Assembly (NCBI GenBank): GCA_003254885.1
Contig: QANT01005115.1
Coordinates: forward strand, 82,770-146,769
Direction of reading: 5' to 3'
DNA: 64,000 nucleotides
DNA from: Purshia tridentata
Taxonomy: Eukaryota > Streptophyta > Magnoliopsida > Rosales > Rosaceae
Shown: one piece after another, positions 22,300 through 34,011 of the stretch
Numbering within the stretch: position 1 is the first letter of the stretch
Layout of the letters: each line of letters begins with the position of its first letter
The notes under the pieces: generated by a model
What the model was told of the DNA's origin: nothing
What the model saw: the letters and a program-made list of their open reading frames with translations, nothing else
The model's database searches: none
Made by a program: the position numbers and the translations under genes

Positions 22300-23750
22300 C
22301 TATGGCAAGCTTGAGTAATCGGAATTGGTGGGTTGGACAAAGACCCATTGAGTATACGATTAGCGACCCACTGATTAGCACCTTGAGTGTAGTGAACTCC
22401 ATCCCAGCTGATATAAGCTGAAGGATTTTCACAAGAAGCACCATAAACTTCACTTCCATTGACGGTTGCTTTGTTCCCACACCACACATGGTCGTATTTT
22501 ACATGATACCCACAACAAACCTTCATTGGATCCGCAAATCCTGTAATTGTAAATTGTAATGTAAACAAATATCAATGCAATGACAAGCAAAGCAAGAACA
22601 TAAATGGGTGGTGAGTATTGATTGAGTACCTTCAGTCTTAGCATTGCCAATCATTCCATACTTAGCGGCATAGACGTCCACATATGTGATTGCAGCTTGT
22701 GGGAGCTCAGCTTTTAGTTTGACGACTCTGTCCCTGAGCTGCTTGTTGAACTCTACGGCCATGTCATTCTGGGTCTTGACACAGCCATGGTCATCAAGAT
22801 AACCCGGTGGTGGATTAAGATTGTAGAAAAGTTGCACCGGCAAGCAACCGACAGGCCCTGTGTTGTGTATCCAAAATGTCCTACCCCCTTGTTGGTATAT
22901 ACGTTGGACTGCTGTGGCCAACTGGTTCACAATGTCTGGAATTTCTGCACGAAGTTGGTCGGAACTCAGCTTCCGAAAACCGACAGAAAGGTCATTTTGG
23001 CCGATGTCAAAGGTGTAGAGAGCCTTTGCGAAGTCTTGAGGGTTGGGCAGTTTGGCTCTATCAGAGGGGTTCTTGGCTTGGCGATAAAGATCAGCAGTGC
23101 GTGATTTGAACTGCAGGAATTGCGCTGTCTGCATATCAAGCGAGAAGGGGCTAATGCCGTACTGGAATATGGTCTCGTTTGGCCTTCTAATGGTTGATCC
23201 TCCAGTGGCAAAATTTGCACCATGCCTGTAATTTGTTCCCAGTGAGTTCAAGTATGCACTCAAGTACGGCAACCTCAGTCGCTCAGCTGCATTGCACATA
23301 CAATATAATCAATGCACACAAAAAAACAGTACAGACCCAGTATAAATTAACCAAAAAAAAGTGAACACCTCAAGATTTAAAGGCATAAATGACAGAGAAA
23401 AATGATCCCGTCAAGATCTAAAAGTTAAAAGGGTAGAAAGATACAAGGAACTAGCCCTAGCCATGAATTGATGTAGTAAATGAAGTGTTTTGTTGATGGG
23501 TTTGATTTTTACCTATGAAGTCTATGATGAGACGGCCATCAGAGTCCCTTCCAGAGGGCTTATGGAAGAATGCCTCGCCATAGGGTGCCTTTATGGGTTC
23601 AAATGCAGCTGATATGCCGCCTGTGTCCGAATTTGAGTCCCCAAAGTTGTAAATTGCAGGGAAAGAACAAGGTGGTACCTCCCCACCTCTCACTCCCAAA
23701 ACCCATAACACCAAGAAGAACCCAGATGCCAATAGTTTCCAAAACCCCAT
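22293..23750 (-). CDS. GDSL esterase/lipase A (secreted, At5g14450-like)
   Basis: Reverse strand, three exons: 23750-23513, 23286-22630 and 22540-22293, 380 aa. It is a serine hydrolase of the SGNH/GDSL type, with a hydrophobic signal peptide (LLASGFFLVLWVLGV). Block I reads [11 protein letters not shown] with the nucleophile Ser at residue 39. Block II is ATGGSTIRR, block III FDIGQND, and block V WDGVHYT with the catalytic Asp and His. The subgroup (ENOD8, alpha-fucosidase-like and At5g14450 proteins) acts in the apoplast on unknown acyl or glycosyl substrates. Exon 2 runs without interruption through two places where the tandem neighbour has introns. An ATG in frame at 23822 would add 24 residues; I prefer 23750 because the signal peptide then starts normally. 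Confidence 0.92.
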
Positions 23751-23822
23751 TCTCAGATTTCTCACTGCTAAGGGGCTAATGAAGCACACTCTGATTGAAA
23801 GGACACCCACCACCCAGAACAA

Positions 23823-24946
23823 GAGGAGTGGCTCAATTTAAGGATAAAGTTATGTTATCCAACTTATTTACTATGCGGGACCAAGTTATTCATGAGATGC
23901 ATGTGCGATGAAACCGTGAGTGACGGACTGTGAGGAGTGGAGGATCGGATCAGGATATGATTCACATACACATGCCTTTGTTCATGAGGGACAGTGACTA
24001 CACCGTCTGATTATAATCTTGTGGCAGTGAGTGAAGTGCCTTGGAGACAGTGATATTCAACATAGGCGGTGATGTGACATGTGTGACATGTGTCTCTAAG
24101 CTTCAGTGTATCTTTTACATTAGATAAGTTGATTAAAATATGGACCATTGTTCTCTAGGTGATAAAAATATGGACCATTCTTGTCGGTGCATGCCATATG
24201 AGGCCAAGTGAGAAGGCCGATTTTCTTGACAATGAGCAGCCCTACACATCAAGGGGAGGCTTTTTCCTTGATTTGTTACTCGATATAGGTAGCCCAACAG
24301 GGGTAGGGATCGAATCAATACGTTACAACCCCAAAAATAATGGGAGACATTACAAAAAGATATTAGGCGTATGTGACAATTTGGTCTATTAAATGATTGG
24401 ATTCCTCCTCCCAATGGATTCTAGCAGCTGGTGTGGTGGCCTAATCAGAAACATTCATAGCAGATGGATTGTTGAATTTGTTTTGCAACTTAGTTGGGCA
24501 CTGGTCAAGTTCTGTTAGCTAGCTGAGCTATGGGTTATGCACCCCATGTTCCTGGGGCTTAGTACTGTTTGATGTTGAAAAAGATGCCATGTGCTTTCAT
24601 AATTTGCATTCTTTCTTTGCACATTATTTTCGTGCCCATCAATTTCATTTCACTTGACCAGTCAGACAGGCACAGAGAGAGAGAGATTGTTTCCTATCCA
24701 ATTCATATCTTCAATTCCTTTCTTGATGGTACTACATATATAATAATAAATAGCCTTTTTAATTTTTTGGGATTACATTAGAGAATTAAATTGCAGTATT
24801 ATAATTCTAACTTATTACTCTATCCATCTTTACCAATTGGGCTAACTCGATATAATAATGATCAGCCTTTTGGTTGAGCTGAATTGTCAACTGCATTACT
24901 TTCATGTTGAATATTGTAAGACTGAAGAGCTTCATGTAGAAGTAAA
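23823..24946. other. Intergenic region between the GDSL genes
   Basis: Promoter of GDSL-A and 3' region of GDSL-B. The phrase AAAATATGGACCATT occurs twice within 35 bases near 24135-24180. No gene is seen. Confidence 0.5.
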
Positions 24947-26555
24947 TCACACAGGTTGAGGCCTATGACATGCATTTGTGATTGGAACCGGTGGGTGAGA
25001 GAATGAACCACTGACTATCTGACTAGCAATCCAATGGTTTGCAGCCTCAGTGTAGTGTACACCATCCCAGCTAATATACAAGGAAGGATCTCCACATGAA
25101 CCAGCATATACTTCAGTACCATTTATGTTTCCCTTATTCCCACACCACACATGCTTGTTATCTTCATGATATCCACAGCAGATCTTTTTCTTATCCAAAA
25201 ATCCTGCATAAATAACCAAACTTAATTTCATGCTTTTTCAAATGTTTAACTCATTTGTATGTTGTGCCAATGAATCAGGTTTAATTACCATGCTTCTCTG
25301 CATTGCTGAGCAGTTCATACTTTGCAGCAAAGACATCCACATATGTTATTGCAGAAAGGGGGAGCTCCTTCCTTAGTTCGATCACTTTCTGCTTGAGCAG
25401 CCTATTGAACTGTATAGCCATGTCGTTTGGAGACTTAACACAACCAATTTGATCAAGATAGCCGGGGCTCGGATTGTGGATGTTGTGTAAGGTAACTCCC
25501 AAGCAACCAATGGGACCAGTGTTGTGTATCCAGAATGTCCTTGCCCCTTGTTGATACAAATTCTGTAATACAATATATGTGGTTATTTTTTGAGAAATAT
25601 AAAGTTTGGAATACACTAAACATGTAATGTATAATCAAACTCATATACTTACTTGGACGGCTGCAGCCAACTGGTTAATGATGTCTGGAATTTCTGCTTG
25701 AAATTGTTCATCACTCATTTTCCGAAAACCAGCAGCTAGATCATTTTGTCCGATATCAAAAGTGTAAATAGCCTTTGGGAAATCCTCAACTCTTGGAATA
25801 CTTTTGCTGTGGGAAAGTTTCTTGGCTGCAGATCATAACAAATAAGAATGAACTTCTTATACATGTCAAGTAATTTGTAAAACAGAAAACTAATTCGAAA
25901 GGCGATATGATCTGGGTTCAGGAAATTTCTGCAGGAATCATTACCTTGGTTGTAAAGACTGCTGGTACGTGACTTGAGCTGCACATACTGCGCAATCTGG
26001 ATGTCAAGAGAAAAGGGACTCACACCGTTTTCAAACCAGGACTCATTCTGCCGCCGGATGGTTGATCCTCCAGTTGCAAAATTGGCACCATGCCTGAAAT
26101 TTCTCTCAAATGAGTCCAAATATGAGCTCAAGTATGGCAACCTGAGGTGCTTGGCTGCATATCATCACATATATAATAACAAATATTAATGTCATTTGTC
26201 AGTGTTCTTATAAAATTTGGTACATGGTGATCAAATAAACTAGCTAGTCTAAATCTATATCAGGTTCAGGTTGTTCATAATTACCAATAAAATCTATTAT
26301 GAGGCGCCCATCACAACCCCTTCCGGCTGGTCTGTGGAAGAAAGTTTCACCACAGGGTGATCCCATGGGGTAGAATGCAGCTGATATACCACCAGTATCT
26401 GAGTTCGAGTCGCCAAAGTTGTAAATTGCTGGAAAATCACAAGGTGCTGCGTCTGCCACCTCTTCACCTCCTACACTCAATACGCAAGTAACCAAAATGC
26501 TGGCAACAAAAAGTCCTAACATCCCCATTTTCACCAAACCAAACATATAACTCAT
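24947..26555 (-). CDS. GDSL esterase/lipase B (secreted, At5g14450-like)
   Basis: Reverse strand, five exons: 26555-26285, 26154-25945, 25825-25653, 25562-25289 and 25203-24947. From ATG 26555 this is 394 aa; from the inner ATG 26528, 385 aa, where [13 protein letters not shown] starts a clean signal peptide. The catalytic blocks are complete: [27 protein letters not shown], and [11 protein letters not shown]. It is a tandem paralogue of GDSL-A in the same orientation and keeps the five-exon structure I recall for this subfamily. Introns 2 and 3 (after LYNQ and after AAAVQ) are absent from GDSL-A. Substrate is unknown; secretion and esterase activity are inferred from the family. Confidence 0.92.
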
Positions 26556-27737
26556 ATGCAGGAAACTTGCAAGCCCTCTTACTTATAGACACTAGAGGCC
26601 TAGTTTATACAAAGAGGATAAGAAAGAAAAATATATGCTCAATGTGATTCATGTGATCTGCAAGCAATGAAAAAACTGGTATTCTTGATTTGTTTAACCT
26701 CTTATGTCAGTGTGGCTGTATTACAACTTAGTCAATTGCTCTTCCTTTGTTCATTTTGCCTGTACTTTAGTCATAATTCATAAAAAACTGCCTTTTATAT
26801 GAGCATCTCCAACTATTTCTTTAAATTACATCCTGCAGACAATAATTGTTCCCTTAAATTAACGGTGCCATAAATTACGAATTAGATTGGAAGTCAAGCA
26901 TAAATTTGGTTATTTTTAATCAGTAAATATTGTTCTTAATTATTACATATTGCATGCTGCCTAATATATATGATTATTTTATGGTGAGTGTAAATGGTAT
27001 GCAAATAAGTCACCAAAGTTACATGTACATGTGGGAAACTTTTTTCTGTAGTGCATCTGAACATGAGGCCATACCCATCATTTTCTTCTTCTTTTATTCG
27101 GTGCAAACTACAAACCCATCATTTTCTTTATAGAGATAGTCATTATTATGATTATTAGTTTTGCTTGACAATACAGGAACATGTAAGTTAGAAAGTAAAT
27201 TACAGTATTACACATCATTTTAAATGCAATTTAGTAGTTGTTCACCAAGCATCCATAAACAATTGGAATGGTTTTTTAAAAAATAAAATATTAATAATAG
27301 ACTTAAAAGACAAAAGTGGTATGATAATTTTCAACCCACTCCCTTCTTCTCCCTCATACTCTATTTTAATATAATGTTGTGTGACAAAAAAGGAATAAAT
27401 TCATAACACAATTTGAGTGTACGTAATGTATGATTTAATTTCAAACAAATAAGAATCCAAATTCATATATTATATTCCAAGCACAGACCACAGTTTATTT
27501 TGCATATTAAATAGATCAAGAATAATCGAACACGGGTTGCATGTACAAATAAAGAAATAACATGAGATCCAATTGTCAAGCATACAAACTGACCTATTCC
27601 TCAACTTGTCATGAACTCTTGGCTCGTGATTCATGAAGATTCCAACTCCCATTTTTGCCAAAGCAATTTACATTTCCTCTATTCCAATTTCTTACTGAGA
27701 AATGGGCCATTTACTGAGGGAATCAAAGAAAGATTAG

Positions 27738-27839
27738 GCCCAGCTCGAGACGGGCCCATACTTTTGACTTTGGGCTTGAACTTTAAAAACCAGGCCCAGT
27801 ACCTATCTCATGAGGGCTTATAATTAGGTATTCGGCCCA
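27738..27839 (+). promoter_or_regulatory. Cluster of site-II elements upstream of SURF2
   Basis: GGCCCA occurs at 27738, 27753, 27793 and 27834, and TGGGCT at 27770. Clustered TGGGCC/GGCCCA motifs are known (site II, bound by TCP factors) in promoters of ribosome-related and dividing-cell genes in plants. Position just upstream of the CT-rich leader fits a proximal promoter. Confidence 0.6.
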
Positions 27840-27851
27840 AAATGCACTTCT

Positions 27852-27873
27852 TCTCTCTCTCTCTCTCTCTCTC
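27852..27873. repeat. CT microsatellite in SURF2 leader
   Basis: About 11 CT units, followed by a CCCTCCCTC run, between the site-II cluster and the duplicated start region. Confidence 0.85.
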
Positions 27874-27889
27874 CCTCCCTCTGCGCGGC

Positions 27890-28033
27890 TCGCAGCTGGG
27901 TACGTTTCTAAGTCGTAGCATCAAATAGCAGCAATGGAGACAAGTGAGGAGAAGACGAAGATCGCAGCTGGGTACGTTTCTAAGTCGTAGCATCAACTAG
28001 CAGCAATGGAGACAAGTGAGGAGAAGACGAAGA
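27890..28033 (+). repeat. SURF2: 72-bp tandem duplication spanning the SURF2 start codon
   Basis: Copy 1 is about 27890-27961 and copy 2 about 27962-28033. They differ by one base (CATCAAATAG versus CATCAACTAG). Each has TCGCAGCTGGGTACG, then CAGCAATGGAGACAAG. Thus two identical start contexts, ATG 27934 and ATG 28006, lie 72 bases apart. The near-identity shows that the duplication is recent. Confidence 0.95.
27934..27990 (+). CDS. Upstream ORF created by the duplication
   Basis: From ATG 27934 the frame reads METSEEKTKIAAGYVSKS and stops at TAG 27988-27990, 15 bases before the main ATG. Its first nine residues equal those of SURF2. If transcription begins upstream of 27934, scanning ribosomes meet this start first in the same sequence context as the true start, so it may lower SURF2 translation. 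Whether the mRNA includes it is unknown. Confidence 0.5.
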   Translation: METSEEKTKIAAGYVSKS

Positions 28034-29701
28034 CGAAGGAAGGGAACAACCTACTGGGCTCGCCGACCTTCAAGCAGCTCGAGAATGGTCGCTTCCACTG
28101 CGTCGAGACTGGCCACGAACTGCTGGAAAAAGACATGGAATCCTACTCCCATAGCAAACGGTGCCGTTTGGGCCTCATCGACTTTGCCCTCTCCCATAAA
28201 AAACCTCCTATCAACATTTTCAAGCAGGACCCTCTTTCTCGGTATTTCAGTTTCTTTTGGGAAACCCATCAAGATATTAGCTTTGTTTGTTTTTTAAATA
28301 ATTGGTTTGTTTTTGTGATGTTGAGTTGCAATATCATTGTTGCTTATAACTTCACTACTGAAAAAGAAAAGTGAATGTTTCAATGTTAAACTTGGGTTTG
28401 TTTAGCTATTTGCCAAATTGTGAATAAGAATACAGAATGATATTGCTTTTTGCTGGCAACCAAACAAGGCTTTCATGTTCATTATGTACCCTGTTCGTTT
28501 ACTTCTTTCTGCAGTTCAAAGTTGATATGTAAGCTAACTGGGGATACCATCAATAAGTCAGAGGAACATATTTGGAAGCATATTAATGGAAAACGATTTC
28601 TCAACAAGCTAGGTTTGTATTGTGTTTCATTTTTTTTTTATAAGGTTTTCAAACCCATCATATTGGCAGTCCTTTAAAAATTGTCTCTGGATTGTTTTTT
28701 GGGACTCATTGGGTTTTACGTATAGATGAATTTGATGCTAACCCAAATGTTTCTACTGGTGCTATGCATGTGGACTTTTATATAAACAGAAGAAAAGGAA
28801 GCACAAAAGCTAAAACCCAACGGAATAGTAGAAGAGCTGGATGATGAAAACCCTGAAAAAGTATCTAAGCTGTCCAAAGATGGCATTAAAAAGAAGGAGA
28901 AGAAGAACAAGGAGAAGAAGAAAGAGAAGAAGGAAAAGGACAATGTAGTTGATGAGATTATCTCTGAAATAAGGAATTCTTCTAATGAGGAAAGTGATTT
29001 AGAAGAAACTGACTTTTGGATGCCTCCAGAGGGAGAACGTTGGGACTTCGATGATGGAGGTGATAGATGGGGTTCTGGTTCAGAGTCAGAGAACAAAAGT
29101 GACGAGGATGATGGAATTGGTATGGCTTTAGTTGTGAACTTGGGTTTAACCTTATGAGTTCTGCTTGTTTCTAACTCAGTAGATATGGATCATTGGCAGA
29201 ATTTGTTAAATCTCATCTCATATATGTCTTAGATTTAACGTCTACTTGATGTCAATATCTTTTGAAGTTCTATAATCAGCTGAAGCTTTCTCATCAATCA
29301 ATCACTTTGAGTTCCAACTTTGATTTTTCCATATTAAGTTGTAACTGGAGATTTAGGATCGGAGTTACATGCTCAGTTAAAGTAGATATGGATATGAATC
29401 TATATTTTTTTGTCAACAACTCAGCTGGTTGAGTGTTTTATGAATTTCATTATAACTTTATTTTTAGATGGTGCAGTTAAAGATTGTGACAAGGAGTCAG
29501 AAGAGCTCTCTGTGCGGTATGGTGCTTCATTATGTTATATATTTGCTATTCTATATTTGTGGAAGAAACAATGTGCCCACAGTGTTCTGTTGAATCTACT
29601 TGATTGTTCTTATGCTTTGCAGGACAAAAAGAATGTCAATAGAAATTGGACCAAGCAGCTTTGCTTCTAAGAAGAAGAAGAGCAAAAAGAACAATACATG
29701 A
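28006..29701 (+). CDS. SURF2: Surfeit locus protein 2 homologue (SURF2)
   Basis: Five exons: 28006-28241, 28515-28612, 28790-29119, 29468-29516 and 29623-29701, 263 aa. Conserved blocks: FKQLENGRFHCVETGHEL, HSKRCRLGLID, SSKLICKLTGDTINKSEEHI, and GKRFLNKL. A charged, lysine-rich low-complexity middle (KKKEKKNKEKKK type) and an acidic stretch follow, and the conserved end is RTKRMSIEIGPSSFASKKK. SURF2 is a nucleolar protein tied to ribosome biogenesis (5S RNP) in animals; the plant role is little known. ATG 28006 is chosen because only this frame joins the family. The start region is duplicated, giving an upstream ORF. Gene order GDSL-SURF2-PMT9-RGLG2 resembles Arabidopsis At5g14450-14420. Confidence 0.93.
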
Positions 29702-30877
29702 TCTGCCAAGCAACTTAGCTTCAATTTACAAGAAGAAGACAAGAGGCAAGAGAACCATGGTGAGCAACTTGTTTTGAATAGAGAGAGACATGAAAGAATA
29801 AGGGGACTATCCTATGCTAATGGAGATCTGTTGGAACCAATCCACATGGGAAAACGAGGAACATATGCACTTATGGGAAAGATGTGAAATTAGAATCTGC
29901 TTGGTCGCAAATCATGTACATGTACAATCCAAGTAAAATTAGCCAGTAATAGATATCCTACTAAAGACTTCTGAAAGGCACCATCAAGTAGTTAAGGTTT
30001 TTGAACTATGTACCGTAAAATTATGAAATTTTGTGTTGGGAACAATTATAAAATTGTGTTTTGAACAATTTCCATTTGGTAATAAAAGTAGGCATTTCCT
30101 TTGATTTTGTTGACTGCTATGTTTCCATCGAAATATTGGCTGGGGATCGATTTTATTTTTTAATTTTTTGCTACAACAAACTAGGTAGTAGAAATACTGA
30201 CATTGATGAGGCAACATCAGGGAATTTGAGTTGATCCGCATTTAGAAATAGTGAATAACTAAGATATGGGGCTTTCAAGTAGCACCATCACCTGTGATAA
30301 ATCGCTATCCATTTTTTAAGTTGGTGATTCAGCGTGACTTTTTGTAATGTTATTTGGAATTATTTTTCCATCTGAGAATGCTTCTCTTTATCTTTTGAAA
30401 CAATACTTGAGTGTTTATTAGATCAATACATTCTGCTAAGTCTGAAATTAATTTGGAACAATACTGTGAGTGTTTATTAGATAAATACATTCTCGAGTGT
30501 GAAAGACTGAAATTGATTAATATGATTTCACTAACGAGTCTGGGTTGCATATTAATTCTTGTATTATTCTCATTTGTTTATGACTGCAATGCATTCTGAG
30601 GCTCAAAATTATTCAAAATAAACACTTCGGCCTCAAAAGCCAAGATTAATGAACGAATATGTGGTTCTCAAATGACTGAAATTTAAAACTGATAACTTTG
30701 AAATTACTTGCAAAGTGGATATATCTATCTGTCGGATTATGTAAAGGCATAACATCTCACATGGGTAGAATTTATGCATTTGGGTGAACAAAATCTTAGC
30801 GATTGCTAAATTATTAGACACTGGAATGGAGTTGAGCCATGCTCCCAGCTCCTTCCCAGCCAAATAAAAAGGAACAT
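29702..30877. other. Convergent intergenic region SURF2 / uridine kinase
   Basis: AT-rich 3' flanks. An imperfect tandem repeat lies at 30400-30515. No gene is visible. Confidence 0.55.
30400..30515. repeat. Imperfect ~59-bp tandem repeat
   Basis: The two copies share ACAATACT, GAGTGTTTATTAGAT and AATACATTCT and then diverge. Confidence 0.75.
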
Positions 30878-33800
30878 TTATTTGGGTGTGCATGTGGTTG
30901 AAATGGTACCATTAGGTCCATTACCCTCTGCACTATCTGTGCCAAAGTAACGGTCTCCAAACTCCCCCATGCCTGGGATCACACGTAAATCGTCGTTTAA
31001 ATATTCATCAATCTCTGATGTAATGAGTTTTAGCTTTGGAAATTTCTTGCAGATGGCATGTATTCCAGCTGGTGCCTGCATTATAAGATTTGTGTTATAC
31101 AAAACCATGAAAAGAGAGAATTACATGAGCATGTGTTAACGTCTGAGGATCAGAAAACATAGGATCAATGACTCACTGCTATAAGGTTAAGGAAAAGGAT
31201 GTTGGATTCTGGTACACCCTTACTGAGCAGCAGAGATATAGCCTTGATAGCAGAATTTCCTACAAATTTACAGATTTTAGGCAATAGTATATGTTTGCAG
31301 TTAGACGTTAGATGATTTTTTTCAAACCTGAAGCCAGAACAGGATCAAGGAATAACACATGGCGGCTTGAGATGTCTTTTGGTAGCTTCTCATAGATTAA
31401 CTGTAGCAACATTGTAAGGATATTAAAGAGAGAAAAAGAGATTGAGAGACAGAGACAGAGATGCAAGACAATGGTTCTCTATACGAACCTCTCCACCGTT
31501 GTTACCCTCTCCATGGATGAGGATTTTTCCAATTTTTATTCCCTTGCAACATGCTCTGAGTGCATTCTCCATGCTCTCCCCACTGATATTATGAAACTAG
31601 AATGAAGAGACAATGTATTCCAAGTATTTCGTACACAAAAACAAGAAACATCGAGGCCTCCAAGACAGAAAAAAAGAAAAGAAAAAAAGAAGCAATTGGC
31701 TTTAGAAAATCTAGGCTGATCATCTAGCTTGACAAACAAGCAAATGTAGAAAATCTTCAAACCCCCAACCCCTAAAAGTAAAGTTGCGTTACTGGTCAGT
31801 GGAAACAAAGTACCTTCTAATGACTGAAACACCGCACAACCTTTTACAGAAAACAACTCCACTGTATACAGATCCTGCCAGCAATAACAATAGATACCTA
31901 TCATCAGCTAACTTAAAAGAGTATTCATTTGAGAGGTTATAGGAAAATAATTCAATGTAGTACAGATGACTACAAATCTGCGACATCCTAAAAGAAGCTA
32001 CATGTTTATAGGCATTATTATAAAGAGAGATTAGTAATGGCCTTCTGATGAAGATGTTGTAATTCAATGATGATTATGTACCGTCCTCATCTAAGTTTGT
32101 AGACAGCTACCTGTTGGGGTAATAACTTGCTTCTCTTTGAAGGGGAGATGACCGAGTCCATGCTCCACAACCTGAAACATTGGTTCATAACACTGTATGT
32201 AACATCATGCATATCAGGGGTCAGGAAAATTTCTTAATTTACATACAAAAAAACTAGTTATTTACCAAGCGAATGAGTCGGTCTGAATAAAAGACAAAGT
32301 CATGCTTTGTTGTTTTGGCATCACGTATTAGGGTGTGCATTCCCCGTATCTGAACCAAACAAAAGAAATAGCCCTTTAGTCTGTGTTCCCCTTTGTATCA
32401 TTCCTTTAAGAATGCAGAGTATCAAAAATATGACCGGTTCAGAGATCACAATATGATGAGCGGTGATAGGGTTACAAAGTTGTGACTGTTACCTGAAATG
32501 TTGAAATTATTACAAAGACATTTGGGTATATTTTACACAGATCATGCTGGTCAAGCTTTGTATGAATATGTTGTACTATCAAGTCTATTGCAACATCATT
32601 ATCTCCTCCTCGAGGGATGATGATATCTGCAAATTTTTTTGATGGCAATATGAATTCTTCGAAACTAGGCTTCACGAATCTGGCATACTGCAATTACAGT
32701 CCATCAGTTGGCTAAAGAAATATGTAATAGCACTCCAAATTATGACACAACTATGTTGTTGTGGCTCTGCTTTGATGATAGATTAGTCAAAGTATAGATA
32801 TGAAAACCGCCTAACAGCACTAGTATACATATGATAATGGAAAAAGGGGAAGTTAACCAACTTGGTCAAGCACATTCTCGATATTTCTGCCTCTTTCAAC
32901 TGTATCCCGTTGAATTCTCCGAGAAAGCCGAACATCAGAATCTGCACACTGAAAAATGTTATGTTGGTTATTGGATAAGAGATCATACAATAATAAAGCC
33001 AATAATTTGTATGGATTTAAGAACAAAATAGATAAAGATAACCTGTGTCGACGAATATTTTCATGTTCATGAGATCACGGACTCGAGGATCATGAAGAAT
33101 TAATATTCCTTCTAAAATGATAATGTCCGAGGGGTTAACCTGCAATTGATCAAAATAAGCAGCATACGTATGATTAAGCAAGTAATAACAGAAGTACCAT
33201 TGTATAACCAGCAACGCACTTATAAAGTTGATGTCTTGAGTATCAAATAGGTAGTTCTTTCATCATGGTTACATGTCGCTCAAACACTAGGGAGATTGAT
33301 CGCGGTAAATGCAATTAATAGTATGTACCTTCCGAGCTGGTTCTATGCTTTGATGTGTCTTAAAATCATAATCTGGAATGTTCACTGCTTGTCCGCGCTT
33401 CAATTGCTCCATACAAGAAAGCAAAAGCTCCGTATTGAAGGCCTCTGAAAAAGAAAAACTTATATAGATATTATCAGGATGTGAAATTCATGAACAGGAA
33501 CTTGGCACGAAAGCAATGCTTAATTAATTACCAGGATGATCAAAGTTGTACTCATGAACCCGTCGCAACTTCTCTCCATTCAAGGAGTGATAAAATGAAT
33601 CCTACAAACACAACATGGTTGCACCCTTCAACCCCATTGATCACATAATGAAACAGAATCAACAATACGGGACTCTCAAATAAAAATGGAATTAGTAAAA
33701 GAAAAGAAGCAGATCAACTACTTGATTAACAAGAACAACGCGCTGATCATGCAATTGGGAGATGATCATATTGCAAACAGTGGTTTTGCCAGATGCAGTC

Positions 33801-34011
33801 CCACCAGCAACACCTAATAAACAATGAGAAACACACTTTGTATTAATATGAAAATTGAATATGAAGAATCATTCTTTAATGGAAGAGATTGGCATTAATT
33901 ACCGATGAAAAAGGGTTGCTTAGGTTGGAGTTTGGCATTGGAGGCATTTGATTTGAGCGAAAGGTTGCGTTTGATGCCATTGGTCAGTGTATCCAGAGCT
34001 GCAGAATCCAT
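30878..34011 (-). CDS. UKL: Uridine kinase - uracil phosphoribosyltransferase fusion (UKL type)
   Basis: Reverse strand, fourteen exons: 34011-33903, 33813-33722, 33601-33532, 33444-33329, 33139-33043, 32941-32862, 32687-32493, 32349-32266, 32171-32111, 31874-31814, 31582-31489, 31400-31328, 31259-31177 and 31075-30878; 470 aa. The N-terminal kinase has the Walker A GGTASGKT (40-47), then [21 protein letters not shown] and [10 protein letters not shown]. The C-terminal part resembles uracil phosphoribosyltransferase: [25 protein letters not shown] in the PRPP-binding position, and [26 protein letters not shown]. The protein phosphorylates uridine/cytidine in pyrimidine salvage; UPRT activity of these fusions has been questioned. 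The PRPP loop here reads ASGNSA. A Ser/Thr/Asn-rich tail of about 17 residues follows the usual end. No clear transit peptide is seen. Confidence 0.93.

Larger units (their letters stand above)
26556..27889. other. Divergent upstream region GDSL-B / SURF2
   Basis: AT-rich up to 27600, then a denser promoter-like stretch before SURF2. No gene is visible; the short open frames have no support. Confidence 0.5.

Noticed and set aside
29410-29440. tRNA box-A-like phrase AACTCAGCTGGTTGAGTG in a SURF2 intron
   Set aside because: No cloverleaf or box B at the right distance; such phrases are common in plant introns and old SINEs.
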